A stretch of 64,000 nt of DNA from Cardiocondyla obscurior (lineage: Eukaryota > Arthropoda > Insecta > Hymenoptera > Formicidae), in NCBI RefSeq assembly GCF_019399895.1, contig NC_091864.1, positions 2,706,001-2,770,000 of the forward strand. The letters are read 5' to 3'. The notes beneath the pieces were generated by a model. It did not search any database. It was given only the letters and a program-made list of their open reading frames with translations, and was not told the DNA's origin. This document shows, piece by piece, positions 11,242 through 25,400 of this stretch (within the stretch, counting starts at the first letter, position 1; every line of letters starts with the position of its first letter). The position numbers and the translations under genes were made by a program.

Positions 11242-14200
11242 TTATACTTGAACATATTGTTCGTCGTCTGTGTCTCCTCCATTGCTAATTTGTTCCAAGG
11301 AATTGTGTAATTTTACTTTTTCGTAATCAGTCTCCGTCTTCTTTTTACTCTTTATCTTTTCATAACCGTCCGCATTTGTATCCGACGCGACATTCTGCAC
11401 TTGCTCGTACGGGGGTTCTTCATTTTGCGCGACACTTAAATATTTTACACTTTCATAATTCGGATCGGTGTGGTTCACAGATTCATAGTTAGGGTCCGTG
11501 TCACTGTCACTAGGCCGACAAACGGATGCGTAATTCGGCTCGTTCGTATCATGTGGCATGCTTTCGTAATTTGGTTCCGAGTCCGTATCCTGGTCCAATT
11601 CATCTCGTCGACGCAATCGCACCTTCTCATAACCAGGATCATCGCTGCTAGCGTTACTCACTTGTCTGTGCTTAAACGGCGTCGAATATAATGTGTCTAT
11701 TATACTTTTTGGAGGTATCAAATCGTTTTGATAGTCATTCTCTCGCGAATACTGCGGACGCGACGCCTCGAATTTGAAATTAGACGAACTCGGGACGTCT
11801 TTTGCCGCAGAATTTCTTTGATCGTTGTTAATGGCTTCATATTCGTGATCATAACTTAAAAGTGGTGGAACGTCCGCATCAATTTTGGACAACCTTAAAG
11901 AAGTGGAAGTGTTACTTTCTGTATTAAAATTGTTCGCAACAGAATTAGTGGAATTAGTGGAATGGTGTGCGAAATCAAGTTCCTTCTTCTGTATCTCCAC
12001 AGATTCGTGGCTGCACCACGATGCACGGCTGATTTCTATAAGACTGAGTTTTCTACAAGCGATCGTTTCGTGTAGAACGTTGCTAGAAGTTGAATAAGGG
12101 TCGTATAGATAAGTCTCGATAAAGGTCTTCTGCTGCTCTTCCATCTCTCTTTTCTTTTTCATCACTTTCGCATACATATCCTCGAGCGATTTGCCTGCCG
12201 ATAACGAAGATTTTGATTTTTCATCATTTTTATTTTTTTTATCCATCGACGCGTACCCTTCCAAAGTTACTTCAGGTGGTGGTGGTAAAGGAGAATTTGC
12301 CTGACGTTTCTCAGGTTTAGGAGATCCAAGATTAATAATAGAGCTATTAGCACTCGACGATGATGCTGAAAAGAAAAGAAACATTTCTGAATAGCTGTAC
12401 TTTACAACAGAGACATTGATTTAAACAATAAATAGTTTTTTATAACAATAATTGTTTTTTATAACCATTTTTTTATAACAGCTTTTTATAACAATAATTT
12501 ATAACAAAATTTATAACAATAGAGTATTACAGTGGAGTTTATTACCTTGCCTGGAATGGGCGTGCGCCACATGACGTAAACTATCGACACTTGGTGGTTG
12601 AGGTGCTGAATGCGTTTCTTCCGTGCGCGGAGGCTGACAAAATACTATTTGTTCGTGTTGCATTTGCCTTTGGATTTCTGATGCCATTGGTTGAATTTGC
12701 GCGTATGTTTCGCTCCCACTAGTATATACCTTATCTTGCTCATCAATCGCAGCATACATCTCGTCTATAAAATATCAGATTAATTTTTTTTTTTTTTTAA
12801 TTACATTTATTGTACAGTTATATTTTCAAAATTTACCTGAATCATCAGAAACAGTAGCATAATGAGGATCAGTAATTAGTCGTGTAGATTGATTTTGTCT
12901 GTACGTTGCTTTGGTCTGTGCTATTATATTAGCTAATGGTTCTCTCACACTTATACTTGTATATCCTTCTGTTGTAAAAAGGTAAAGATAACATAAATTC
13001 TAAAGTATAAAGTAGCAAAGAAAAAGAAATTCTTTCAAATTGTATTATAAAGTAATTACTCGAATCTTGCGAATCTCCACTGAAATGTTGTTGCAGACTG
13101 TTCTGTCGAGAATGCGGCGGATGTGGTAAAAGTAAAAGAGGTGGTGTCATATAGGGCAAATCTTGATTAGCTTGAACACCGCCGGAGATAGCATTAGCGG
13201 CCTGTATATCGTAATGCGTCTCGGGACTAAGAAGCGAATTGTGCGAGGAGGATCGTCGAGTTCTCGGTGGCGCAATTGGATTCCCATCCGTTTGATCCGT
13301 TGATGTCGACGGTTTTTCAATATCCGCGACTTGGTTAACATTACTTCTGTAAATTACAATGTAATTAGAAAAATTTCGTAAACAAATATTACATATTCTC
13401 TGAGATAAGATAAAGATAAAACCACGCGAGAGAACATAAATCGTAAGTGTAGTAAACAAATAATACCTATTTATTTGACTAGCCTCAGTCTTCTGAACAT
13501 TTTGAAGCTGCGCATACGGATGTTCAGCTAAAATAAATTAAACTGTCATTAAAAAATTAAAAAAGTGCGAAAAGTTTAATAAAAACTTTACGTACTATAG
13601 TCAGAGCCGGCAGATGCAAATCTTGCAAATTGACGAGAGCTATCTCTCGAAAGCTCTTGTGGCAAAGAGCATCCTTGCACAATTCTTGCATTTTGCGTCT
13701 TAATTTCCTGTGTTTCTCCCTCTCTTTCAGACGCCTGTTCTTGAGCTAAAAGGTACATTAGAAAATCAAGTAATAGAATAAAACAAAACTTAACAATTTC
13801 TCTTTAGCCTTAATTATTTGTACCATAGTTTTTACCTTAATTTGATATTACCTTCATCTCGAACTGTAGCATACACATATTCACTCTGTAGGTTTATAGC
13901 ATAAACGTCTCGAAAACTCGTAACGTCGAAATCTGGTAACCTTGGTACACTCTCACGTTCTTCTCTGCTTCTATCGTTTGGAATATCTGGAAGACTTCTA
14001 TTGGCACTTGTAGTCCTATATATGCAAATAAAAAATAAAAATGATAAATACATACATATCTATATTATATGCTGGCAATAGCATATATATTTATTTCTAT
14101 TAAAAACACATCAAAATATAATTTAAGCAACAAGTAATCTTCAATCTGTATTTTATCATAATTACTAGGACAAATTATTTAATAAATTATTTCTTACAAC

Positions 14201-14581
14201 AAATATATTTATTAAAAAAAACTGCATATAAAAATTAATTCTTTAAACACAAACCTCCTTCCATCATTGACATCCTGCTGAACAATCTCAGATATATCTA
14301 GTGTCAGAACTCCATTGAAATTATCTGTTGCAGAATTGTTTATTGTCACCATCCCAGCAAGGCCCAGAAATTCATTCCTGTGTACAAAAAGAATTTATTT
14401 GTTATAATACAAATGTTAATTATAGCTGAGAAAAATAAACAATTATATACTCTTACTTATTTTCATTTCGTCGACAACTGCAGATACAAGCAGCAACAAG
14501 ACCAAGAAACGATAGAAGCGCACCAACTGAGACAACCCAATAACACCAAACATACTCCTCCTCAAGAAACGAACGTATCAT
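11242..14581 (-). CDS. PAG/Cbp-like transmembrane adaptor with tyrosine-motif array
   Basis: Nine exons, given 5' to 3': 14457-14581, 14255-14377, 13852-14015, 13596-13745, 13467-13527, 13060-13346, 12837-12968, 12546-12764, 11242-12365. They sum to 2385 nt, 794 residues, phases consistent. The N-terminus is a short ectodomain, one membrane span (WVVSVGALLSFLGLVAA, about residues 15-32) and a juxtamembrane CICSCRR suited to palmitoylation. The rest is a long disordered cytoplasmic tail. It carries about 19 Yxx[VILM] motifs: YATV, YAQL, YTSI, YAAI, YAQI, then a C-terminal series of YEKV, YESM, YASV, YESV, YLSV, YEQV, YEKI and YVQV. This matches vertebrate raft adaptors such as PAG1/Cbp, LAX and LAT, which recruit SH2 proteins (Csk, Grb2) once Src kinases phosphorylate them. 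The role is inferred from architecture; orthology is unproven. The last residues (YVQV) could also be a class II PDZ ligand. The weakest splice site is the exon 2 donor (GTTTGT). Confidence 0.8.
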
Positions 14582-14966
14582 ATTATAAATTTTGTGCAGG
14601 GCGTGTTATCGTCTTTTAAAACGGTCGTAATCAAGAATGATATCAGTCCAGCGCAGGTAACGTAACCTCAATGCGACGTGGAACACACCCAAAAGCACTA
14701 TTATCCATACCGTCTACAACATTGACTCGCTTCGGATACTTTACGGTAATGTTTCTCGTTCGAATAACCCACATCTGTATTTAAGGTGCACTTTCTTTAA
14801 GATTTTTATGCAAACATCTGTTCCTTTCATCAATCTGATACATTTCCAAGCTGTAAAAAAATGTTTAATACAAAGCTCGCTAACCTCTAATTTTGTCACA
14901 TTTACATAAGATTTTTTTACAATTTTTTATTATTTGCACTGACACACACACACACGCGCGCGCGCA

Positions 14967-14997
<31 letters not shown>

Positions 14998-15712
14998 TTT
15001 TAATAATTTTCTAATGTAACACAACAAAAAAACTCATAAACGTCTCGAGAAAGTTACATTATCATACTATATCGATATTTGATGATGCGAGTTATGAATT
15101 TTTTGTTTCCACATTTTTAAGTTATTTTTCACAAAAGCAGGATTACATTTTTTAATAGTTTTTCTTTTTAATTATTTCTACTTATATTAAATTTTAGGCA
15201 AACAAAGAAAATTATTGCCCTTATGTTATTAAAGGCGCCTTTTCATGGAACGGAGAAAAGTGAGCGCACAATCCAAGTTATTCAAGGCCGAGGCGGAATG
15301 GATTCTGCAAGCAGACTAGGCAATAAGAAAGAATTATTGCCTCCAACTTTGTCGTATTTTTTTTTTATTTAACTATATTAGATTTTATTTTAAAATGTCT
15401 GATTTATCGTTTAGGCGTTCCTCGTCTACATGTATTTTATTTAATTTTACTTTATTTTATTTTTATTTTGTCGTATTTTATTTTATTTTAGAATGTTTGA
15501 TTTATTATCGAGTCGTACTATTAATCGTTTTTTATTTTTCATATCTTAGATTCTTCGTTCAATTATTTGCCATTTTACTTTATCATTATAATTGGAACAT
15601 TAATTAATTATAATAATTTTTATATGATTACTTAATTTTATTTACAGCTAAAATATATCGTATGTTTGATATTCTAATTATGATTTTATTACTATAATTG
15701 TTATAAAATATG
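14582..15712. other. Intergenic: adaptor promoter side and FIRRM 3' flank
   Basis: No coding exon supported. It includes the adaptor 5' flank, a compound CA/CG/TA microsatellite (about 14941-14990), and a small GC-richer patch at 15235-15320. That patch holds a 24-codon ORF starting at 15245 (MERRKVSAQSKLF..). I see no evidence that it is translated. Confidence 0.4.
14941..14990. repeat. Compound dinucleotide microsatellite
   Basis: Consecutive (CA)n, (CG)n and (TA)n tracts followed by poly-T, upstream of the adaptor gene. A simple-sequence repeat with no other evident role. Confidence 0.85.
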
Positions 15713-18700
15713 TTAATTTAATGTGTTTTTATTTTCTTGAACTCGAACAATTTTTTCGAGAACAGTTATCAATCTCCTGCATGTCGTTTCGCTGATAACA
15801 GCCTGATTTTCTAATACCATAGTTAATTCTTGATACAGTTTTTCCGCTTGTTCATCTAGCGTGTTTAATATCGGCACAGTGATTTCACAGGAGTTCTTCT
15901 CTAGCTTTAGTATTTTTTCTTCTCTCTCGGATTCCTGCGTTTATTAACATTATTAACATTTTTAAATATGCATTTGATATTGTTCATATATTATTTAATA
16001 ATTTATTTATGTATAAAAGTATTATTGAAAAAAAATGCATACAAATCTAAATAATATTGTTTGAAAGAGAATATTTTTCAGGACGATGCATTTTCGAGAC
16101 GTAAAAGAATTTTACGTTATATGGACATTATTATTAAATAATTAATTTTTATTCTCTAGTTCGAAATTTATTTATCATACTTACATTGTACTCATGGCAT
16201 TTATGTTCATTATTACGATTTTGAACACCTTGAGCCAAGTATTTAAGATAATATTGCACGTTTATAAAACCCTTGAAGATGTAATATGGTTTGGAGGATA
16301 AATAGGCTTGCATAAGACTGCTAATACTAGGTTTTTTTGCCAAAGACTTCGCTATTTTAGCAACCAGTTGCTCTGGACACACATGTCCTACATGCTCAAA
16401 AGTCTCCAAAGCTTCTTGGCATACCCAGGGATTCTCATCTTCTATTAAGCAACTAAACAGTTCAGTCAAAATAGATGCAATGTTGTGAGCGTCGTAACGA
16501 CTAAGAGCCTTAACATTCTTTCGTAGAAAATGGCAGATCTTGATTTTGCCTTGAGGAGGTAAGTAAACGCATGAAGTTACGACAGATATTAGAATCTAAA
16601 GTCAAACAAACACATATGTAATATTTACTGCCGTTAATAAATAATTATATAGATGTAAAGTTTTGTTATAAATTATCGTACCGCACAAAAATTATCCTGA
16701 TGAAAATAATTGACATGAGTAGCGTTGAGCAAAGTAACAACCAAATCGGTTAATAAATCTAGTTGTTTGCCCTCACACTCAATAATTGTATCAGCAACAA
16801 AACTCCAAATTTTAGTTAAGACAGTGATAACATCCTTGTTGTCATTATAATCCACCACTATTACTGCAAACATGTCTTGCATCTAAAAATCAATAAATAC
16901 AAAAATTAAAAATTTTTAAGCATTATAAAAATCTATTATATTTAAATATGTCTTACAAGGCGTTTCCAATTACGAACAGAAGGATGTTCCTGTAAATCTA
17001 AAAAAGCCTTCGGCAAGTCTTCAACTTTACTTTTTAATCGTTCCGATAAAAGACATCTGGGATTTTTTATTAACAAATGCATACTAGATATATAATAATC
17101 TGCATCTAGATCGATAAGATTGTCGAAAAGAGTAGATTTCATATCTTCGTTTAATAAATCACATAATCTGACGATTATGTTGTCTAGCATGATTGCTTCT
17201 ATACTGTCACGTCGTTCTACCATAGCAGTAGAAATTTTCATTAGATGTTTAACGTGATCGACACACAATTGCGAAGAGCCGAGCCTTAAATAAACAGTAT
17301 TATATAAATAATTATTTATATAACATAAACATTTGATTGATTTAATTTTATAAAATATTAATCAATGTATCATTAGTTTAATAATTAGTTATCTATCTCA
17401 TTAATCAATAACAAAACATGTAACTATACACGTAATATTAATACTTAAATAAATAATTTATTAAAGGTTACTGATTGAGCTTTTGTTAATTATTAAAGTT
17501 AATATAATTGCAATTGCTCTTATTTGATTACCTGCCAATAAAGCACCAAACATCCGAACTTAACAAAGAGCACCAAAAATAACCAGACAATAAGTGCTTT
17601 AACAGAAGCAGTTCGAGTGCGTGGAAATTTTCTGGAAGAATTTGACTGACTAAGTTACAAATGGATACCAAAGTTGCCTCGTAAATTCCAACAAATCGTG
17701 ATTCTACGCCAATTTCATGAACTTCTGGCAATTGCAGATCTCCGGCGCAGATTTCTTCTCCGACTGTAATCAAAAACGAATTAACGAATAAGAGATGAAA
17801 AAAGCATAGTTCTAATTAATATAATACGTGCGTAATTAGTTTATCTTATTTTAAGATACTTCTTTAACCTTGTTAAAAGAAATAAGCGGTCGCGATTATT
17901 AAAATTTTTTTAGTTTTTTTTTTATTTATGTTACTTACGATATTCTATATACGTGAAAGCAACGTCCAAAATCGAGTCCGAGTCTAAAAACCATTTGGAA
18001 TGATGTTCGAACGTCATGCCGTTTAGCTTCTTCATAATAGCGATTGTTAATAAATGATAATTTAATCTTCGTGTATATTGATCGTGTAGAACATTTTGCT
18101 TTCCATATTCAAAATATATCTAAATAAAATAAAATAAATAAAATAAAAATAACTAATTATTTTTATCTTAACAATTACAATCACATACCTCCTTAAAATC
18201 GTCATGGCTAAATATAACATTTAAAAAAGACGTAACGCCAATCAAGATTTTTTCACTGCTTTTTATTAAACAAGAACGTCTATAAAAAAAAGTAATAAGT
18301 TTAGTATTATCTGAATGTTTATACTGATTTCATTATACTATAATAATTTAAAAGTTTATGCAAAATTTATAACAAAATTATCACCTGTATATTTGTGTTA
18401 GAAGTTCTATTAAGTCTGACATCATCTCACGTGTAAAAGATTCGCTATAAGAGGATGTCAATTTTTCAAGAATCCTCAGCAAGCGCATAGCCACCATTAT
18501 ATTACGTTCCGCATTTTTATCATTTTCATCCTATATAATTATACATTTATTAATTACTGCCATTATACAGAGATAAAGATCAAGAGGCACAGTAGTAAAT
18601 TATACGCATACGTATAAACATTATATACCTTGGTAGCAATTAACAAGCTAGATACGGTTTTTGTTATGCAAACGAAATGCGTCGTGATATTATATGATTC

Positions 18701-20234
18701 TATTTGATTTTGGTGAACGATGGCCAACTTAGCAAACATCTCAAACAATTCAACGAACGTTTTGGAGTCCAATCCATTTGCAATAGAAGCAATGTTACCG
18801 TACGCATCAATTACTAAAAAAAAAAAAAAAAAAAAAAAAAATAATTATAATTATGCAAAAAAATATGTTTTATTAATAATATAATAGAATATCAAATATG
18901 CATGAAAAATATGTTTCTACAGATAACAAAAATCTTTGAATAGATTGACGAGAGAATAAAGTTGGAAATAGTTGTCGGGTTAAAGAGTCGTTAAGGAATA
19001 ATAGGATCGTATTCACCTTTCGTCAACAGCTCCGATTCCGATTGCACATCCGTGTCGAAGACTATTATATCGTTCAAAGTGGCAAAGAATAGCTTTAAGA
19101 CTGCGCTTGCATTCGCAAACAGATTTTTCAGTTCCTGCATTACACTATTCAATAGCGTTCCATATTTTGGGCTACACAATCATCAATATAAACATTCGTT
19201 TATTAATCTCTTTAAAAAAATGTAAGGTACGTTATTAAACAAAGCGTGTCTGATAAATACCTGGCTTTGCAATGTTCAAAAATTAGTCTCGTCGTTTCTG
19301 GTAAAGTATCGCATAACGATGCTGTTGAGGCAGCTGGAATTTGTTCATACATGGAAATACGTTCTACGCACTTTTTCCAAAAGGCTACAAGTCCATTGCA
19401 AACTTGTAACTTGTACTTGATACCATCGAGATCATCGGGCCTCGCATTATCGTCAGTTATTGTATCATCTATGGCTTTGATGACCTTCGATCCGTCATAA
19501 AAAGAAAAGAAAAATTAGAAGATTATTTCAATTGAATAAAAATGATAACTGTCGTACTTAGTTGAGTTATTTTATTATTATTAATCTATGTCAGGCGCGA
19601 AAGCAACTTTGCAAATCGATCGGTCGTTATATTCCTCGTTTAACATTAACGTTCATTTCTTTCTGTGCCGCACGCGATGCAAATTGTTATTTATTGAGTT
19701 CGAATTGGAATGGTATATATCGACGATATTGACTCTGGTTAACTCACGCAGCATTTAGCTTGTAAAACTCGTGACTTTTTCTGTTCTCTCGAAGGAAAAC
19801 CAACAAAATATATTGAGCAGTTAACGTTAAGATACATTTGTCACGTTTCTGAGTAAGACGTAAAATTTATTTATATATATAAAATTACCTGTGCCAGAAG
19901 GTGCTGAGCTTTCGGTAAAATTTTTTCGAACATTCGCTCAAGTGAATGAATTGAACATATGGAGAAACATTGTTCCATTGTTTGCAGTAAGCATTCCGTA
20001 TCGAGAGTAAGACTTTCATCCTCCAGTAGAGCGTAATAATTGAAAGAAGCATTTATTAAGGATTAATCATTTTGATAAGCTTTATAAAAAAAATAAAAAT
20101 ATGTATAAAATCGTTTATATTCAATTTTCAGTTTTTTAATCGTTCTGTATATCAAAGGATATTTGCAGTCTCGATACTTTGCTGTCGAAGTCAAGTGATT
20201 CGGAGTCGGAGGAAGACAAAATACTCTCGTCCAT
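15713..20234 (-). CDS. FIRRM: FIRRM (C1orf112) homologue, FIGNL1-interacting regulator
   Basis: Thirteen exons, 5' to 3': 20178-20234, 19889-20020, 19261-19484, 19017-19171, 18629-18813, 18385-18530, 18189-18279, 17939-18119, 17532-17763, 16957-17284, 16682-16882, 16185-16595, 15713-15934. They sum to 2565 nt, 854 residues, against about 853 in human. The protein is all-helical and repeat-like throughout. The block LLSSDVWCFIGR followed by LGSSQLCVDH closely parallels human SSDVWMFLARYGTAELCAHH. The NVKALSRYDAHN..QEALETFEHVGHVCPEQLV region resembles an ARM/HEAT helix pair. The N-terminus (MDESILSSSDSES) is acidic. In vertebrates and plants (FLIP) this protein partners the AAA ATPase FIGNL1 to remove RAD51 and limit crossovers in recombination. 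Exon 1-2 joining is the least certain point: the acceptor (CTGGAG before 20020) was chosen by phase. Confidence 0.85.
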
Positions 20235-22441
20235 CTGAAATGTAATATTCTATAAATTAAGTTATACATTTTATCATTCTAAAAATGAATATGTAAAATT
20301 ATTCGCTAATAGCGTATTTTCGCAACAATTTCAAATGGATATCGATCAACCAGGAGGATGTAATCAGACCTAATCCTCCTTCTCCCTTCCGCTATCAATC
20401 CTAAATAATAGGTAGAAACGGGGCAAATCGAAAATTTCTTGGCAATGCTCGAGGTTGCCAAAGTTTGCTGATAAGGACGTCAATTAAGGCAGCTCCGAGC
20501 TCTAATCGTCGATTCGGCAAAAGTTTCTGGCTGTAATTTCTGCGCCATCGCCGGCATGCGAAATTGTAACCCACTTCTCCGAAAGATTTCACCGATCAAA
20601 TCGATATATAAAAGCGATTTTCCGAAATTTTCCTTAAACGTTTCAATCGATCAAACGAGTATTCTTGTACATCTAGTACAGAATAATTTGTTCTATTTTT
20701 TAAATAATACTGAGAAAAAAAAATGAGATAAAAATAAAGTTAACAGGATCAATAAAAAAGCGTCAATAAAAAGGCCGAAAATTATTGAGAAAAGCTGATG
20801 GAGGAACTTCCTAATGAAACAGATCGGAAAGAAGATGGAAAAAGAAAAATACAACGACAAAATAGTAGACCGAAGAAAAGAACTGCAGCGTATAATTGAT
20901 GGGTCGACAGAGAAAAGACATCTCATGGGTGAGAAAACGAGTACAAAGTTGGTTCTCTTCCTCAACGAGGCAAGACCACGCGAGTATGAAAAAAGGGGGA
21001 AGGAAGGAGGGAAGTCGTGGGAGCAAACGAGCGAGAAAAGAAGTCGATCCGCGCCAGGAATTGGAATGATCGAGCTGTCGGACTTGCCATGGCAACTGCG
21101 GACAACAAGCTGTCAGATGATGGGCAGAGTTTTGATCAATAACACCGGCAGTGACTGGTTGCCTGCCGGCGGTTCTCGAGTTCGATATACGGAGTCGCGC
21201 GAACAGTGATTTGGACTCCAAACAACAGCACGTGGCTGCCGAGTTGTAGTAAGGACAGCGGGTGGCGAAGGGGTTAACAGAGGGTGGTTCCGACACGTGA
21301 CGAAGCGGCGAGCAACGTGTACCAGGCTGAGTCACGGAGAAATGGATTTGAGCGATGCGATTTTCGATCGAGAGATGCTAATTTTTCGTCCCTGAATTAC
21401 TGAGCCCGAGACCGAGCTGCCAGACGGATCAGGAGTGCCGCTGACTACTTATTGCAATACCGAGGTTTCGGTATTTCGACACATCTAGTTGTTGAAACAG
21501 CCTGACCTACAAAATACAGATACAAGATAAGAAAAACGATGAAACCTTTTAGTTGACAAAAAAATATTTTGCATTATTTTAAAGAAAACATATTACAATC
21601 GTAATATAATGTACTCTATAATTACGTTGAAACTATATCGAACTAAATCAAATAATAAGAAATTGTTTTTTACCTGTTATTATGAAAATTTTTTTTAATA
21701 CAGCTTTAAATACAGCTTTACTATACCATTTTCTTTAATGCCTTTATATAACAAAATTGCTTATCATTGCGAGGGACCTTGAGCAATTAATTTTCATTGA
21801 TACCTATGCAGTAAAAAACGTGCTTAAAAAAGATTAATTAAAAATTATAAAATAATAAAAATACTTGCCTATTCACGGCACTCATCTCTTTAAAACGAGT
21901 AGTGTCTACATTATTTTTTTCAATAAAAGCATCTCAATCAAATTAACTGAAAATTGAGGGAAAATATTCCGCGCGCACACAGAGATATGAAGATGTTACA
22001 TCATCGTGACCTCGAGGGCAACGTATACGAAGTGAACGAGGAGTTCGATCACCCTGCATGGTAGCGTTGAGAGTGATTGTAATGACGGGGGTTAATGGTA
22101 CCAGCACAACTGTAGTATTTGCGTATTGGTTCCCGTTCAAGGCAGAGACAGGGAGGAGAGAGCGAGAAGGAAAGAGCCAATACATCCACGAACGTATTTG
22201 TGAATCTTGGTCTTGGTACACACCGAAGGTTGGTGGAGGGCAATGGATCAGGATAGTCAGTCAGTCGGCGCCTGGTCGTGGCGTCGGCAACGTTCCCTCG
22301 AGCCCGTACCTGAAGAAACATATCAACGAGTTAATCTCTGTCTCAACGAACAAATGAATAAATAATAATAAATCTTGAGCCGGGAATTTTTTAAAAATTG
22401 TCGAAAGGATAGACTGACAATGCGAAGACGGTCACCCGAAG
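20235..22441. other. Divergent promoter / 5' region between FIRRM and the 22442 gene
   Basis: About 2.2 kb between two genes transcribed away from each other. The stretch 20930-21480 and the part near 22000-22310 are GC/CpG-richer than the surroundings and look like promoter or 5'UTR sequence. Several long open frames occur on both strands there (for example 20814-21209). Their translations are lysine/arginine-rich or low-complexity, without splice logic or family resemblance, so I do not call them genes. Confidence 0.4.
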
Positions 22442-25400
22442 ATGTCTAGCGGTAGAAGAGCGACGCGGCCTATCAGGCAGCTGTCGCTGCAGCAGCCGGC
22501 ACCGCGTCGACAGCACATAAGACGGCAAAGATCGGCGGAAGACGATTGCAGCAAGTCCCTACAGATCTATGCGAATCCGATCGCGCGTGGAAGATTAGCC
22601 GCGAATGCGACGGAGAAGCCTAAGGTGTGGTAGTTGAGAAAACTTTTTTTAATTTTCGGTGTTGTTAGGAAATAGTTGTATCGTTCACATTATCATGTAA
22701 TCGGTAGGTACGAATCGCCTGGGGCGATGATCGTCGCGACAGTCTGGCTCAGGTCGAGGTAGTGGCTCGACAAATTCCAAGTCGATCCAGGCCAACCACA
22801 GGTCGGTCTGGCAGGGCCTATGCCACCACGGAAAAGGCGTCGATTCTTTACTCGCGACAGGAGCTCGCCGAGAGGCTGCGACTTGCGTGGAAGCATCGCG
22901 AGCAGAACAAAGCAAACATCGACATTTTCCTGGCACATGGCGTGGGAGTAGAAGAACGTTGCGATTCTCAGTTATCAGTATCTACCCCGCCGACTCCACT
23001 CTCCAGAAAAGAGCTTCATTCTATTCAGGATGAGAAGAAGGCCCAGAAAACTCCAGCGGCTGCATCCATGGAAAAACGAGAGAAAGAAACGCGTCAAGAC
23101 AACGATAACAAAGATAGAAGATTGAGCGCAAAAAAAATAGAAGCTACGTTTCAGATGATGGAGAATGATCTCTTGATAAAAGAAAATGGAAAGGCAGCGG
23201 AAACCGTGACAAAAGAAGAAAAAGACAGCGAGGTACTTGAGATAATTATACTCTGCTTTTAATAATCAAGCTTTCCAATGCTAAATAATTGGATCGATTG
23301 GTTCGAATGGATTGTCGATTTTTTCAGAGTTCAAAGCACGAGAATCTAGATATCGAAGAAGAGGACAAGAGAAAGAAGACGCGTATAAATATCGACTGCA
23401 CGAATCTTCATCTTCCAACGAACGACCAGATGCAGCCGTCGATCGCATTTTCCTGCTCGAAAGTGACGAACACGATGACGGACTCGACCAAGACCAATGC
23501 CGATTTCTCGTTGGCAAAGCAAAAACGTGCAAGCTTTCACAGCGGCACAAATCGCGCTTTTCTCGTGCCGATGGCGGAGAAATCTCCGAAAGTATCGGAG
23601 ACGAGGAATAAGCTAGCGCCGGTAAAAACGGACGAGATCAGATGCGCTTCGGCTGACAAAACCGCAACGAGATCGTTGATCGACAAGAGTGCCGTCCTCA
23701 CGAGAAGCTCGTCCACAGCGAGTCTGGAAAAAGCGAGAAGAACCAATTCCGCGCCACCGCAGAGGCGAAATCTCGCATCTGCGACACGTGTACAGGTGAA
23801 CATCGTGATCGACGCGCCTGGTCTCGACGAGGCGACAGGTCAATTGATCGTTTGTAATAAAATGCCGGAAGAAAAAGAAGTCGTGGAAAAGTACGAGGAC
23901 GGCGTAATGAAGGTAAGGGATTTCCCGGGCTTTTATCGTAGTCTGGAGAGACCGGGAATTCACTATCGCGCTTCATAGATCAGAGATCTTTCGATAAACA
24001 AATATTTCAAAGGTAAATTGATGATAAAAATTAAAAAAAGAAAAAAAAAACGCAGTCGGATAAAAAGAAAGATAGGAATCGGCGGCAACTTTTCCTCAGA
24101 TATCGCGAGGGGAGCGATCAATAAGATCGGCACCTCTCAAGAGAAGATCGAGAAGCGCGAAGAGACGTTTCCTCGCTTCGTCGGGGTTGAGCAAGGATGA
24201 AGATCGTGGCGGGCGAGGGAAGGCCTTCATGGATCCTAAAACGAGCGACGTGGTCACAATGGTATCGCTAGTCAGCTCGGCCGACAGTGACAGCGACGTG
24301 GAAAATTCGCCAGGCGATGATAAGCTTATCAACGAGCTGCGCAGCAAGCTGCCCACCACGCCTATCATTAAGACGTCGATCAACCCCAATCCTGGCACGG
24401 CGAGAAAACCCATTAAATCAGGTAAGATGCTCCCTATTTAAACAAATTTAAATGTTTAGTATATATTCACCGAAGTTATAAAAGTTCAATAAATCAATCA
24501 ATAAATATAAATTTAATGACTTCTTAGCAATCTAACTTTGAAATCTGCCACCTTAATCGAGAATAAAGCAGCTCTCTCGTGTTTCGCGCATCATAAATTA
24601 TTTATCTAGCTGTGAATTGATAACATCTAATAAAGTTTATACGGGTGCGGCAATGAGTCAGGTGGAGAGGCGTAGACCTATAATTGAATTGACTAATTAA
24701 GAGAGACACGAGACACGCGAGCCGTACATAGTCGGAATATTTCCGACTTACCAATACAATGCGCTTTGTGCGCGTTTACTTTGCGATCAGTAAAAATTCT
24801 TTGTATCATTAATTTGTAACAAGTAAATTCACTTAAAATACTTTCCATAATTTGTTCTGCTCTTGTTCTGCATAAATATTCTTTCAATTTAAATAGTTTA
24901 TAATTTACAAGCAAATTTAAATGATCATAATTATTCAGCAACCATTTAAAATTAACACAAGGATTAATTATATAATAAAAAAAAAGAAACAATATAAAAA
25001 TAATTAATTATAATTTGAATATTATATCAGAAAGTAATAAAATGAGAAACGTATGTATATATAATTCTTTAGATATTGTTAATTTTGTAATTATGTATTA
25101 TAATATTGTATCAAAATTTATTTTTTCAGAAATAAAGCAGATATAAAAAGTATTATGTCCTGTATCTATTATTTTTCTACGTAGAACCATTTTTTTATGT
25201 GCACCTATTGATTGTACTAACAAATGGATCATCTCCGATATGAAATCGTGCCGTTTGCGTTGAAACATCGCGATTCCTCGCGTCAAAGAAATATACCTAT
25301 CGTGTACAATTGAGTTTCAGCTTTTTATAAATATCATAATCATAGATATCGAGTCAATTAATCGAATAATTCGGTTCTACCGTTATTCAGTAACTGAGTA

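Noticed and set aside
15245..15319. 24-codon ORF in a GC-richer patch
   Set aside because: Too short, with no splice sites or neighbours supporting translation.
20814..21335. Long open frames on both strands between FIRRM and the 22442 gene
   Set aside because: They lie in a GC-rich promoter-like patch, have low-complexity Lys/Arg or aromatic translations, no splice logic and no family resemblance.
23281..24413. Several minus-strand frames of 64-116 codons
   Set aside because: They are antisense shadows of the plus-strand exons, which join with consistent phase.
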